Shown: positions 11,156 through 22,670 of the stretch, one piece after another
Numbering within the stretch: the first letter of the stretch is position 1
Layout: each line of letters starts with the position of its first letter
Source: Acanthococcus lagerstroemiae
Taxonomy: Eukaryota > Arthropoda > Insecta > Hemiptera > Eriococcidae
NCBI GenBank assembly: GCA_031841125.1
Contig: CM063112.1
Span: 61,619,722-61,683,721, forward strand
DNA: 64,000 nucleotides
Direction of reading: 5' to 3'
Made by a program: the position numbers and the translations under genes
The notes under the pieces: generated by a model
The model's input: only the letters and a program-made list of their open reading frames with translations
Told to the model about the DNA's origin: nothing
Database searches by the model: none

Positions 11156-11520
11156 TATATTAAAAACCAAAACTCCCCCTCCCCCTCTTGGAAAAAACTC
11201 CAGGGAGCCTGATATCTAAATCCCGGCCTTCGTCCCTACCACCCCCTCCCTCTCCTCCGTGGCTGAGGAGGGGTAGCCTACCCCTAGGAGGGGGTTCCTG
11301 GTATATTATCGAGGTCCCGGAGGGGGGAAGGGATCATGGTGTCGGAGGGAGCTGTGGAGGGAAAATGAGGCCCGGAGATAGTGGTGAGTGGGGGGTCCCT
11401 ACCATCGGCGATGGACTATCATAAAGAAGGGTCCCTGATGGGTAGGGGAGCTACGGGAGGCACGCTGAAGAAGAAGTTTGTGGTAGGGGAGGAAGACCAT
11501 GAGAGGTCTCTTCCTATCAT
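11156..11520. repeat. G/C-rich palindromic block
   Basis: C-runs on the left and G-runs on the right make this block strongly self-complementary, for example GAGGAGGGG near 11265 against CCCCTAGGAGGGGG near 11281, and many GGGG tracts up to 11460. A 78-codon frame through it is low complexity and not credible as a gene. G-quadruplex or hairpin formation is possible. Confidence 0.5.
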
Positions 11521-11639
11521 CCATACATAATTTTCAAATTTTTTAAGGGTATTTTGAATTATTTGGAGTGGCTATAGCCCCCCTACCCTTCCTATTTCCA
11601 CCCTTCATCTATTCGCGCCTTTAGTTTCGCAAGAATCCG

Positions 11640-12135
11640 ATGAGGATTAGTCAGTCTGAAGACAAACTAAAGAGTCTGATTACAGTCTGAATAAGACTCG
11701 AGTCTGAACACAATGAGTCTGAACGAATCTTAGCAGAAGCAGAATTACTATAAAAGCATTAGAATGAGTTTCAACCGAGATCGATACGTCTTAAAAAGTT
11801 CCAGGTCTAGCTCAATGAGTTTTTGCGGAGTCAGAATGGACCAATGATTTTTCACAGAGTCTAAACTCCTAGTGAGTCTTACGGTGTGTCAAGGAAATTT
11901 GAATAAGTCTTAAAAAGTCATAACAGAGTCGAATTAAGCCTTGTTGAGTCTTACCTAGTTTCAACATAGTTGAATGGATGATTCTTGTCGAGTCCCTGAA
12001 AAGATTGTACGAGTTTTAACGAATCTCAAGAGAAGTTTAAATCTTGAGAATCCAGTCCAGATGACTGTTACGCAAGTATGAATAAACATTAACGATTCGC
12101 AATCAAATCTGAATGAGTCTTATCAGAATCGTAAG
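11640..12135. repeat. Degenerate AGTCTGAA satellite
   Basis: Words such as AGTCTGAA, GAGTCTGAACGAA, AGTCTTAAAAAGTC and GAGTCTTACC recur every 10-20 bases on the plus strand. Similar arrays lie at 33290-33620, 39705-40400 (reverse orientation) and 48860-50540. Confidence 0.6.
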
Positions 12136-13784
12136 AGCGTAACAAGTACTTGACTAGGGGGGGGGGGTGTCATCCTCTCTGTATTTGTGAAATTCAGACC
12201 ATTTGGATGCTTAGTCGGGAAAATTTGACAGGCGGTGATCTTTTATTTCATTCATTTTTTGCTTATCAAAGTAATTTTTCTAAATCTCAGAGTTCAGTTG
12301 GTATTCTCTAAAAGATCAGGAAGTCAAATGCTGGGATCCGGTTGGAAAAACCGAAGTAAACTTTTTTTTCGGGTTAGTTAAAATCCATAAAATTCAGACG
12401 GAACTTTTCACCTGTATCCCTCCCTCCTAGTGATGCAAATATCGTATCAAAAATATCGTCATCTATCGATAATTTTTCCGCTAAATATCGAGTAATAGAG
12501 TTTTTCCGAATATTGGATAATGTTCGATATCTATCGATATTCTTATAGGAAGAGCGATTTTTCAATATTTTGAAACCCTCCAATACAGTGTGAACGATTA
12601 AGTTACTTTACTCCTTCCTTGTCACCAGATCGGCTGTCTGGAAACGCCAAAATTCCTCACAATTCGCCAGTTTCGCCCTTTCGCCAGACAGTGTTGGTGC
12701 AAAATTTTCCTAATCATACATTTTTTCCCTTTTCACAGATTTTTAGGTCCTTTTCCAGGGACGATTCACTGATAATGATATAAGTACGTACGTACAAAAA
12801 GGCATGTAATTTCCATTGTTCTAAAGTCTCTCTTTTGATCAAATTTCAGTTTTTCATTGTTTTTTCCTATTATTGAGCCGAAAATGTGATAACAGTTTTA
12901 ACTTGATTCGCCAGAAAACTGCTGATAGTGATTTTGATTTTGATGACTAAATTTGCTCAAAAGTGCTTCAGTGTGAATATGTTTGTTTTGTGAATTGTAA
13001 TTGTTTGCAGGTTTTAAAATTTGTTTTGACAGGAATTATTGGCCATGAGTCTATGACCTCACAACTGTATGAAAAAAGGGAATTTAGAAAATAATTAGTA
13101 AAATATAGTGGACAAGTATTATAGAAAACACTCTGTTTGAAAAAATAATGAAACAAGGCAGGTTAACTTGGTCTACATATTTCCAATCAAAATATCAGAA
13201 ATATCGATTCTTCGCACAACTTCTGAACGAACAATAACTAAAGGGTGATATTTCTGGGATGAAAGTAAAAGCTCCAGACTTCCAGCAATGAATTTTGAAA
13301 TGAGTAAGTAAGCTCATATCATATGCATCTTTTCCCAGAAAAGGGGGAGGATGGGAGTACACTAAAATTTCCTAGAAGAAGGGGGCTTCAGAAGGTTCGC
13401 CTCCTCCTCCTCCACAACTTTGTCCCTGATTCTAGGATAAGCGAAGATGGGATTTCAAGAACCTGAGTAAGTTTTGGAGATGATGAAATATAGAAAGGTC
13501 TGAATTAACCTTGCTTACAATTTATGATATTCTTTATAAGGTTGAGTAAGGATTTTAGCTTGAAAACTCCATTTTTGACTTTTAGCTAACGCGTAAAGGG
13601 CTCAAAATTTAAAAGCTTTCAACTTCACGCAAGACTTTCTGCTTCACATAGGCCCCTTTGTTTTTGTAATAGAAAATAAGTTTCGAAATGTATTAAGCAT
13701 TCTTTGTACGCTGTTCTTTGTGATTGTTGATTATGATGAGTCGGGAAGCGAGTAGCATATAACTGAAACCTAAATATTGTGAAA
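12136..13784. other. Unassigned DNA, with a TATCGATA-rich patch
   Basis: A G-run lies at about 12157-12166. Between about 12425 and 12590 the words ATATCGT, TATCGAT and ATATCGAG recur after a start TAGTGATGCAAATATCG, which resembles one end of a known style of hAT MITE, but no opposite end was found. The rest shows nothing supported. Confidence 0.35.
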
Positions 13785-13977
13785 ACAACCATAGTTTTGA
13801 TTTTTTGACTTAAATGACAGACTGAGCTATATCAGTAGCCATTATGCAAGAACACTGCGGTTCATTTTATCAAGTAATCATCTGAGAATGAAAATAAGTA
13901 GGTAGTTAATCCATCTGAGAAAGAGATGTAGCTCAGTCCATCATTTCAGTCAAAAAATCAAAACTAACTCTGGTTGT
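13785..13977. mobile_element. Foldback MITE, about 50-bp arms
   Basis: ACAACCA at 13785 is mirrored by TGGTTGT ending at 13977. After a 4-base indel, both arms share TTTTGATTTTTTGACT and GACTGAGCTA with few mismatches. The element is 193 bp with a spacer of about 90 bp, and non-coding. No target duplication was evident. Confidence 0.65.
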
Positions 13978-14152
13978 ACTTACAATTAGGGTTTCAATTA
14001 TTCTCATTTAATTAGTGGCTAAACACCTAAACAGGACCAGCTTACGAAAATGCACCTCGGGGTCAAACGTTGAAAACGCCCCTTCAAAAAAGTACAAATA
14101 TTTTCATACTTTGAAACAACATGTTGTAGGAAGGAGTAATATATAACAGATT

Positions 14153-14615
14153 ACCACTTGAAATGGATGGCTCTATGGCGTAGAGGTAAGAACTCGGCTT
14201 CCTAGTTCCTAACCCGAAGGCACCGGGTTCGATTCCCAACGCCGGCATCGTTATCAGTAATGCAAGAAAGAACTCGTCACACATTCTAACACCGCATTTT
14301 GATAACGTACACAGAGTCACAACCACTTACAGCAGAGGCTTCTGGGAAGTGTGTAATCGGTCGCCAGTATCTGAAAGCTGTAAATGGGTAAGGCGCTATC
14401 TGCCGGTGCTCGTTGAACTCACCGTCATAAACCACGGGGCTAGTGATACGGGTATTCGACAGGAAGATAGCGCAGTTGACCTAGGCCGATTCCCGGCAAG
14501 AAGAGAAGAGGGCTAAGGCAGCCCTAAGTGGCTCCCCGATGTCCCTGAGGTAATGCTCGAAGGGGCGGTTCCAGGGCTCGGGTGAGAGCAAATGAAAAGA
14601 GGACCACTTGAAATG
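14153..14615 (+). mobile_element. SINE A, complete copy with 13-bp target duplication
   Basis: The body is 14166-14602. A tRNA-like head carries an A box (TGGCGTAGAGG at 14176) and a B box (GGTTCGATTCC at 14226), the internal RNA polymerase III promoter. A middle region follows, then a 3' domain with GGGCTAAGGCAGCCCTAAG, GGTAATGCTCGAAGGGGC and CCAGGGCTCGGGTGAGAG. Perfect 13-bp duplications ACCACTTGAAATG lie at 14153-14165 and 14603-14615, which shows LINE-mediated insertion. The tail is AAATGAAAAGAGG rather than long poly-A. It is non-coding and depends on a LINE for movement. A near-identical copy lies at 18231-18691 on the other strand. Confidence 0.9.
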
Positions 14616-15640
14616 ATTGTTTAGTACTTTCCTCCGTTCTTCTTTTTCCTTTTGCAGTTTATGTTTCTAAGCGTCCCCGTCTGGCAAAAGCCCTCTGGAC
14701 CAATGACTCCTTTGGTCCCTTATATTTTCATGAAAAATCAATCTCCTTTTACGTTGAGAATTTGACTTTCGCTGCTTTCCCTCCCGGAAATCTATTCAGC
14801 CAAGCACATCAGCAACTTTCTCAGATTTTATTTTCATCCTAATTTTTCCAGTAATGTTCGCGCAATGAAGGAATCAAATTATATGGAATCATGGCCGTAA
14901 GCTGCTGGAATGTGAACTATATTTTGATTTAATTTTAAAGTGGCTATGTTCATTCGGCTTAATCTTTGGTTATTCTTGGGATGAGCTCCTAGGTTTTGGA
15001 CATATACTACGGTGGGATGAAATTTGAAAAAAACCTTCACGACATCATTTCCCAATTTTACCTTCAATTTCCTTGGTGATGCTCACGTTTTCAAAGTCGC
15101 TGACTATACAGCGAAATGTTTCGCTGTTCTGCTCTAGAGAACACCTATTTCGATAACGTTCTTAGGGAATGTAGATCAGCTGTGAGGAGGTGTATCACAG
15201 CGAGATATACTTTCCGTTGCTGATCCACTTCACCCCAGAATCCAGTATGATTTTGACATAATTTCCCAAGGCTTACTGAATTCAAAACGCACGAGTTGGA
15301 AGAGTCACTCATAACACATGAAGAGTAGAGTCAGGGCGTAGCGTTGCGAGCTGAGGGAGAAAAATAATGATTGACATCCCTACTCCGCTTGTTGATAGGT
15401 TATTGGATGTCGGGGAAAGGCGTGTAGCAGCAGTTTTTATGCGTCGTTATTCATTTTTTGATTATAACTACTCAGAGCACCGGACAAACTTTAGAAGAAT
15501 CATTGGGGGCCCGGATTCCCTGGGCCCCCCTGGAGTAACGCATATGAGAAACTGGATACACGTTTTACTCAGTTGCTGGCCGTTCAAATCAAACTCGATG
15601 ACCCCAATCATTAAAGTTGAAAAATACTACTACTAATGAC
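14616..15640. other. Unassigned DNA
   Basis: I see no repeat termini or supported exons. The 89-codon frame at 15367-15636 has no recognisable motif. Confidence 0.35.
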
Positions 15641-16756
15641 TTCCAGATTCTGGCACGTGAAGAATTGGAAATCTTATCCGTCAAAGATGCAGATATGAAA
15701 TGCCGTTCACAGGATTCAGCCCGGACTCGAACCATCCAAGGCTGCGAGACTTGTCAACCATGACTATAAACGAATTCGGAAAACACATACGCCGTGGAGC
15801 CCTCCAGCCCTCCACGTATGCGGCGGCCTTACGCGTCTTTTCACTCTCTGCCGCGTAACAGTTCTCATTGTAAATCCGCGCGAGCGAATAAATCAACACC
15901 AGCGCGGTACACGCACCGTAAAAACGAATCTCGCGTCGAACAGAAATAGTCCATTAAAAAAAGCGCCACGCGTTTTGAATATTAAAATTTTGTACATAGT
16001 ATCAAAAAATATAATAATATATATGTATATAAAAAAATAGCCGGGAAAAAATCACAAATGCCCTCTTAATCGACGCTGTCGCCGGAAAAAATTCTGCAAA
16101 ATGCAGAAGAAAAAAATTGCGGCAAAAAATAGGAGAAGGATAACTTATCGCCAAGCTATGTACCGAAACACCTCGTATAATAATTATAAATTATTTATAC
16201 GTTCGCCCAGACTCACCTTTACGTCGAATTAAACGAGCATAACGGCTAACGGCGTAATTTTAAAAAGAGGTTAAAAATAAATTTCGAGCGAAAATGCGGT
16301 TCGGTTAACCTGCACGGTCTAATAAAAGTAAACGAGTGATCGTAACCATACATATTTTCCTATACAGTCAGTCTATATTCTGTGGTATGTACGGCCCATA
16401 TACGACAGACGCGCAACATCAGAATACTAAAAAAAAATTTCAGGTAGAAAAAAATGACGTCATAAAAGATACATTATCTTTATTGTGCTGCTCCGAATGT
16501 ATTATGTTATGATAACTCGAGTTCCAGAATGATAAGATGTGTAACGGCATTTATCAGGCAAAATCTCGGTTACGATTGTGTAATATAAAAACGTGCGAAG
16601 CTAATCGTCCGAGTGATAATCACGAACCTTGATTTACTATTTTTTCAGATTTCCAACAGCGTAAGCCACTTGTTAAAAACTACAATGTACACGCGACGCC
16701 GATGCAGAAGCTATACAATTAGCTCGGAAAAGTAAATTTTACACGACCATCAACCC
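15641..16756. other. CpG-rich unique block; one tRNA-like patch
   Basis: Read on the minus strand, about 15715-15775 contains GGTTCGAGTCCGGGC, a good B-box match. No convincing cloverleaf or A box was found, so a decayed SINE head is the most that can be said. The rest is AT-rich with many CG dinucleotides, typical of the presumed host blocks here. Confidence 0.3.
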
Positions 16757-17040
16757 GCGCCCAGGAGCGAAACTATAGGGGGTGTAGGGGTTAAAACACC
16801 CCCACCAATAATTTGGCAGTCGGCAAATTTTAAGACTGTTCATTTGAATTTTCAATTTTTATGCATGTTTGTTTGTTTATTTATTTTCTTTTTCACTTAA
16901 AAAATATTTCGATTAAAAAATTGGCAAATTTTTAATTTTTTAAACACTTTGTCGGCGAATTTTTAGTTTCTGAAAAACATTTGTCAGCAAATATTTCTTC
17001 TCCATCTTTCCGAACTGAAAGTCAACTTTCGTTTCTGAAA
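16757..17040. mobile_element. GAGCGAAACTAT MITE, copy 1
   Basis: It starts GAGCGAAACTATAGGGGG near 16764 and ends CAACTTTCGTTTCTG near 17036, giving short inverted ends around CGAAACT. The interior shares GGCAGTCGGCAAATTTT, GTTTGTTTATT, TTAAAAAATATTT and TTTGTCAGCAAAT with copy 2 at 19023-19275 in the same order and orientation. Non-coding. Confidence 0.65.
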
Positions 17041-17480
17041 ATGAAGTACCCTGGACCAATGGTAGAGACTAGTCAGTCAAAAACAGAAGGTTTCAAGCCT
17101 TTTCAAGCTGAGTATCGAACGTTGTTTGAAAGGTTGAAACACAGCTGAAATGTGGAAGACATTTCGAAAATTTGAAAGTCGGTAGCAAACGTTGAATTTC
17201 AAATTTCAATGACTATTCGGACTGCCAGCGCGACAGAGTCGCCCTCTATAATTTTAGGCACGTGAAAAGAAAAAGGGAACTATTGAAACCCTACATATTT
17301 TAGAAAAATTCATCAAATTGAAATGAAAATGGTCTCAATGGAAGGAAAATTTTATGTACTATAAATTTTGTCCTGATCATTTTTTCGATAGACGCTTTCG
17401 TTTTCATAATATTTTGAGATTTCTTCATATTCCTGTAAATGAAATATTCCCCTTGATACGGATTACATTCTGTAATGTAG
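17041..17480. other. Unassigned DNA
   Basis: No supported gene or repeat was seen between the MITE and the following satellite. Confidence 0.35.
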
Positions 17481-17484
17481 TTAT

Positions 17485-18165
17485 TCATTCACTTCCTCAC
17501 TCCGTCACTCACTCAATAAGTCAGTGATTCACTCACTTACTCAATCATTCGCTTACTTATTTAGTGATTCACTCAGTTAATCCAGCACTTACTTAGTCAT
17601 TCACTCATTCTTTAATTTAGTTATTCATTCACTTCCTCATTCCATCACTCAGTCAATAAGTCAGTGATTCACTCAGTCACTCACTTACTTATTTAGTGAT
17701 TCACTCACTTACTCAGTTATTCATTCATTCTCTAATTCAGTTATTCATTCACTTTGTCACTCCGTCATTCGCTGAATGAGTGATTCACTCACTCACTCAT
17801 TCGCTTAATTATTTTGTGATTCACTCAGTCACTCGCTTACCCATTCAGTTATTCTTACAGTTACTCAATCACTTACTCAGTGACTCAGTGATTCACCCAG
17901 TCACACACTTATTTATTGAGTTATTCACTCATTTACTCCATCACTCACTCAATCACTTACACAGTGACTCAGTGATTCACCCAGTTACTTGCTTACTTAT
18001 TCAGTTATTCACACGGTTACCCAATCACCTACTCAGTGACTCAGTGATACACTCAGTCACTCGCTTACTCATTTAGCGATTCACTCAGTTACTCACTCAC
18101 TAACTCAGTGACTCAGTGATTCACTCGCTTAACTTAGTTATTCACTCATTCTATAATGTAGATAT
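17485..18165. repeat. TCAC/TCAT/TCAG satellite with higher-order repeat
   Basis: The DNA is made of degenerate 4-base units (TCAC, TCAT, TCAG, TTAC). Larger blocks starting TTATTCATTCACTTCCTCA recur at about 17481, 17621 and 17740, giving a higher-order period of roughly 120-140 bases. The word CAGTGATTCACTCAGT recurs throughout. The 98-codon frame at 17780-18076 is a by-product of the repeat. Confidence 0.75.
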
Positions 18166-18230
18166 AAAAACGTTCCCTTTTGGTCGCAGATAAGAGTAGA
18201 CGATACTAGCGCTGTATGGCCCGAATAGGA

Positions 18231-18691
18231 GGGAAATTTAGTCTCTCTCTTTCCATTTGCTCTCACCCGAGCCCTGGAACCGCCCCTTCGAGCATTACCT
18301 CAGGGACATCGGGGAGCCACTTAGGGCTGCCTTAGCCCTCTTCTCTTCTTGCCGGGAATCGGCCTAGGTTAACTGCGCTATCTTCCTGTCGAATACCCGT
18401 ATCACTAGCCCTGTGGTTTATGACGGTGAGTTCAACGAGCACCGGCAGATAGCGCCTTACCCATTTACAGCTTTCAGCTCCTGGCGACTGATTACACACT
18501 TCTCAGAAGCCTCTGCTGTAAGTGGTTGTGACTCTGTGTACGTTATCAGAATGCGGTGTTAGAATGTGTGACTAGTTCTTTCTTGCACCACTGATAACGA
18601 AGCCGGCGTTGAGAATCGAACCCGGTGCCTTCAGGTTATGAAGCCAAGTTCTTACCGCTACGCCACAGAGCCACTCGGGGAAATTTAGTCT
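18231..18691 (-). mobile_element. SINE A, complete copy with 14-bp target duplication
   Basis: The body is 18245-18677. Read on the minus strand it begins GAGTGGCTCTGTGGCGTAGC (A box), then GGGTTCGATTC (B box), then the same middle region and 3' domain as the copy at 14153. Duplications GGGAAATTTAGTCT lie at 18231-18244 and 18678-18691. The two copies match closely along their whole length, which suggests recent activity of the family. Confidence 0.9.
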
Positions 18692-19022
18692 GGAACAAAA
18701 GTCAAAATTCCATGTATTTTTCCCATAAGAACGAAAGGGAACTTCAGGCACGGATTCCCCTAATCTAATTGACAGGAAACTTTGTATTTTTTTTCTTCTA
18801 TTTATTTTATTGGAATTTATTGGAATCAATTTAGGAGAAGAATCAGAGGAAATTCAGAAAAAAATATCACCAAGAGTAAACAACGACCACCTCAATGAGT
18901 AAAGGAAGCTGTGTGCTCCTCTTGAGTATTCTTCACATCCTTCCACCTTACCCTCCCAGAATAGGGTATGCTCGCATGTGCGCAAATGTGAGTGCTTGGG
19001 GGATAAGGTTCCAATCTGAATT
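18692..19022. other. Unassigned DNA
   Basis: Nothing supported was seen between SINE A and the next MITE copy. Confidence 0.35.
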
Positions 19023-19275
19023 TGCGGGGACGAAACTATGGGGGGGGGGGGTGCAAAACACCTTCAATAATTAGGCAGTCAGCAAATTTTGAAACTGTTT
19101 ATTTGAATTTTTCATTTTCTAAGAACGTTTGTTTGTTTATTACGATTATTTTTCCAATTAAAAAATATTTTGATTGTAAAGCCGGCGAATTTTCAAATTT
19201 TTAGAAAATTTTGTCAGCAAATGTTCCTTTTTCACCCCCTCCCCTCCAAACTGAAAATCAAGTTTCGCCTCTGCC
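19023..19275. mobile_element. GAGCGAAACTAT MITE, copy 2
   Basis: It starts GCGGGGACGAAACTATG and ends AGTTTCGCCTCTGCC. The interior follows copy 1 (16757-17040) word for word in many places. A G-run of about 12 follows the left end. Non-coding. Confidence 0.65.
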
Positions 19276-20040
19276 CGCGCCCGATACTAGAATTCTTCCA
19301 TAGGGGTTGGGGAGGATTTAATGGGATTAACCATCAACAGTGATAATTTCTCGAAGAATTTGTACGAAAAACTGATATTTTAGACGGTCATTGGAAAGGG
19401 GATTGTCCCCCAAACCGTCCCGTAAATTCGGCGATGCATCAACCTAAATCAAGCTATGAGCCAGAGACGGATCCAGGAACCAATCCTGAGAGGGGCATTT
19501 CGTAACATGTAGGAACATATAACAGTTTTGTCCTCCCCTCCCTTCCGAATAACAGGTTCATTTTTATGCCCCACGGTGTGATCACTGAGTGAGTGGATAA
19601 AACAGAAATACTCGAATTTTTCAACAATTTGTACTGCTGTTTTAGTGCTAATTGAAATTGACGAAACCCCGCAATGTGTGCTGTCAAATATTTTGAACTC
19701 ATTGGATTCTCAACTGCACGACAATTTTCACAGAATTGTCCACGTTCATCGTAATATCACCCAGTTTTTCTCTGGTGAGAAGGAGTAGTTCCTCAAGTGT
19801 AGCTAACATGCTCAAACCTTAAATTCGCATGAAATAATCTTTCAGACCGAATCAGACGTGCTTACAGCTCTATAAGGGCTCCAAACTTGTTTGAGAGACT
19901 CTCTAAGACAGAAAACATTTCGAAATTTGTTTACGATTCTTTATGCCTCTTAGGCCTAATTACGTAAGCGAGGCGTGGGGCTTGGAGACTTAGCCCCATC
20001 CTCTGGAAGCTCTCACCACAAAAAAAAAACAAAAAAAACA
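19276..20040. other. Unassigned DNA, possible hAT fragment
   Basis: CAGAGACGGATCCAGGA near 19461 resembles the CAGTGGCGGATCCAG start of a common hAT MITE style, but no opposite end was found. Poly-A runs lie at about 20021-20041. Confidence 0.3.
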
Positions 20041-20047
20041 CGAAAAT

Positions 20048-20545
20048 TTACACAAGTATAAGAACTTTTAACATTACGTATTCTGAAACGTGTCCGTCAT
20101 CCCACACCACAGCTGTCGGGGAGCCGTTGCAGGCTCCAGCACCGGGAATCAGAGTGAACCCGTACCCGGTACCCCTGTCGGCGGCACACCAATGGCTGTA
20201 ACAGCAGCAGAAGAGATAATTACCGTAGCGGGTGAGAAAGGTTGATGGAGAAAGGAGAAGCCCAGTGACATCTCGGCACCTGTGAGCGTCCCCTCCCGTC
20301 CAGAAGAACGGCACTGGTAGGAGAACCTGGAACATGATACTCGACTCACCTGTTCGACCCACTTTGAGGAAGTGACAGAGAACTTGAGGCTGAAGTCTTG
20401 TGGTAACCAGCTGACCATGAACGCGGCCCCTTTTACTTGGAGCGACCCATCCATTTTGGGTGTGTCGCCGAAATGGCGGGCGGGAAAGGAAGATGGAAGC
20501 CGGTAGGGACATGTCGTAAAATTGAAGGAGATAATACAATCTCAA
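20048..20545 (-). other. GC-richer segment with two overlapping open frames, unidentified
   Basis: Two minus-strand frames stay open here (165 codons, and 101 codons at 20149-20454). The segment is richer in G and C than its surroundings, which alone makes stops rarer. No domain or motif is recognisable in either frame. Upstream on the minus strand is a CAGTCAGTGTTCTGTCAG-like start, which would fit the 5' end of a retroelement, but that is only a guess. Confidence 0.2.
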
Positions 20546-20599
20546 GCTGACAGAACACTGACTGACTGGTCGACAGATGACAGACTAGTATAGTTTCGC

Positions 20600-22670
20600 A
20601 TCCATGATGTAATTTTGAAAATGTGAGTTACTTTTCCTACCCCGCGCTAAACCTACCCGAAGGTATGTATAAGGCAGTAGAGGGGAGACACCCTGATTTT
20701 TATTTTTATGTTTTTCGACGAATACAAGGAGCCACCGGGTGGGTCCTTAGCCCCTCGAGAGAATTAAAAAAAAAGTCGGTAATTTGCCCTGATGTGTAAT
20801 AATGCGATCAAACTGTACATGGACTCCTTAAAACTTATGAAGGCCCGCAATACAAGACTCTAAAACTCCTTAAAATTGAGACACTTCAACACTCACCTAA
20901 GACTCCAGGGCCATAACGACGGAGGAGGAGGAAGGTGTCACTACACTCCGAATGATATCTCAAAAGTTGGAACTCGGCAAATTGTACTAGCTGGTCAGCA
21001 AGTGAGAATTTCAAATTTGCTCTCCTGCTTCAAGATAGGGATTGTAGGGGCACAGATTTCAAATATGTTATCAGATTCTTGATCCGGCCCAAAATTAGGC
21101 CTCAAAGTAGATATTTCCACCCCACAAATGGGTCAAATTCGCTTGGCTTCGACATTTCCAAGAATCAAAATTATAGTTCCTTGGGTGGCTGACTTTAAAT
21201 ATATATTTTTGATCTAACGTATATTTGGGCTTGAAAATACAAATCTCACATTTGGAATGGGCAAACTCACATTAAATTACTAGAAGATCTCGAAAATTGT
21301 TTAAGTGGGTGGTCTTTAGGCCAATGATCTCAGATATAACATCGACTTGTCCATCTGACCCGACTTGGACGGCAAAATTCTAATTTTACAAAATATTTTT
21401 TTCACAATTTTTTCACCTAAATCTGAAAATTATTTTCTTGCGTATCATTGGACAGCGTGTGCCGAGAGAATACAAAATTCGTAGAAAGAATATCAATATT
21501 TCTCCCCGCAAAGTGAGACGAAATAATTAAAACGGAAAATATTAACCAACCCCTAAAAAATTGAGACTATCTAGAGAGTGAGGAATTTTTTTTCCGTAGC
21601 CGATTTCAACGATCGCAGCAAATGTTTGATCCAGCATCGGTATCTCAACATTTTTACAGCATAAAGAGGAGTTCCGATTCTTTTTAATACGGAATTTTAA
21701 TCTGAGCTGGACAAGAGCTCAGTAATGAAGTGCGTGTGGATGACTGAGAACCGAAATACGACGCAATTGCAAAATTGTCATGTCTCGATACAAAAGTAGG
21801 ATGCTGCGTGCTGGGGCCTAGTTGGCGGATATCGATAGTTATCTTTCCGTTTTTCTGTTATGCCACCCCCGGTGATATGCTAGGACTATACTGGCGTAAA
21901 ATTTTGTGAAACTGCCAACTTCCCTCCCCAGCCAATCTGGACGGTATGTTCATCCATATATACACACGACACATATTACAGACCACCAGTCTGAGTGCAC
22001 TCCTTTCGTATACATACATATATCTGCGAGATGAACTGTTCGATAAGGGAGGTTTGCTTTCGCGTATGAATCCGCCAGAGCGTACAGTCGTCAGCGGCGT
22101 CGTTTTCGAGTGAGTAGCTGCAACTTTAATCGCGTTTAATATCGTAAAAGGGTTGCTTGCCAGTGAATTTGAATACCATTGTCGGTGTGGATGACGACAC
22201 ATACATGAGTATCTCGGCCTGGTCGTGCTTTCCAGCCTGCGGTAACATCGCAAATCAGATTCCGAATACATACAACGCATGTACACCGTTGGCGACGGTA
22301 ATCGTATAATTCAGCCAGCTGTGAAGTGTACTTCCAATTTCACTCACCAGCTGTATCAACAGTGGAAATTTGTTCTCTCTTCAGCAACAGGTATGTTTCA
22401 CGTTTGAGGAAACTGACGTGTACCTTCTGAGCTGTGGTTTTCATTCGAAAATGCGCGATGATATGAAAAATTGAACATCGCGTTCGCAGTCAATGCTCCA
22501 CAAACCAGCTGTTTGATGGTTGGATGACGAAAATAAAACGGGAAAACCAATCGTGAAAATGCGCGGTATTATTACTAATAAGATACTAAGGATTATAATT
22601 GAAAAATGACTCAACTTACAAGCCACTGCGCCACACCAAATTGATAGAAATTTCTACAAGAATGCACCGC
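20600..22670. other. Unassigned DNA, CpG-rich in 21700-22440
   Basis: The 142-codon minus-strand frame at 21858-22286 lacks any recognisable feature. Worn repeats may be present around 20870-21400, where CTCAAA/CAAATTT words recur. Confidence 0.3.

Noticed and set aside
11188..11424. 78-codon frame in the G/C-rich block
   Set aside because: Low-complexity product of C-runs and G-runs; stops are rare there for compositional reasons.
14166..14240. Possible tRNA gene
   Set aside because: Good A and B boxes, but it is the head of a SINE with target duplications and a second copy at 18245-18677.
15690..15775. Minus-strand tRNA-like patch with GGTTCGAGTCC
   Set aside because: B box only; no convincing A box or fold, so kept as a remark rather than a feature.
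17780..18076. 98-codon frame rich in His, Leu and Ser
   Set aside because: It lies entirely in the TCAC-type satellite and repeats with it; no start context or motif.
21858..22286. 142-codon minus-strand frame
   Set aside because: No domain, no splice context, and composition like the surrounding CpG-rich DNA; could be chance.
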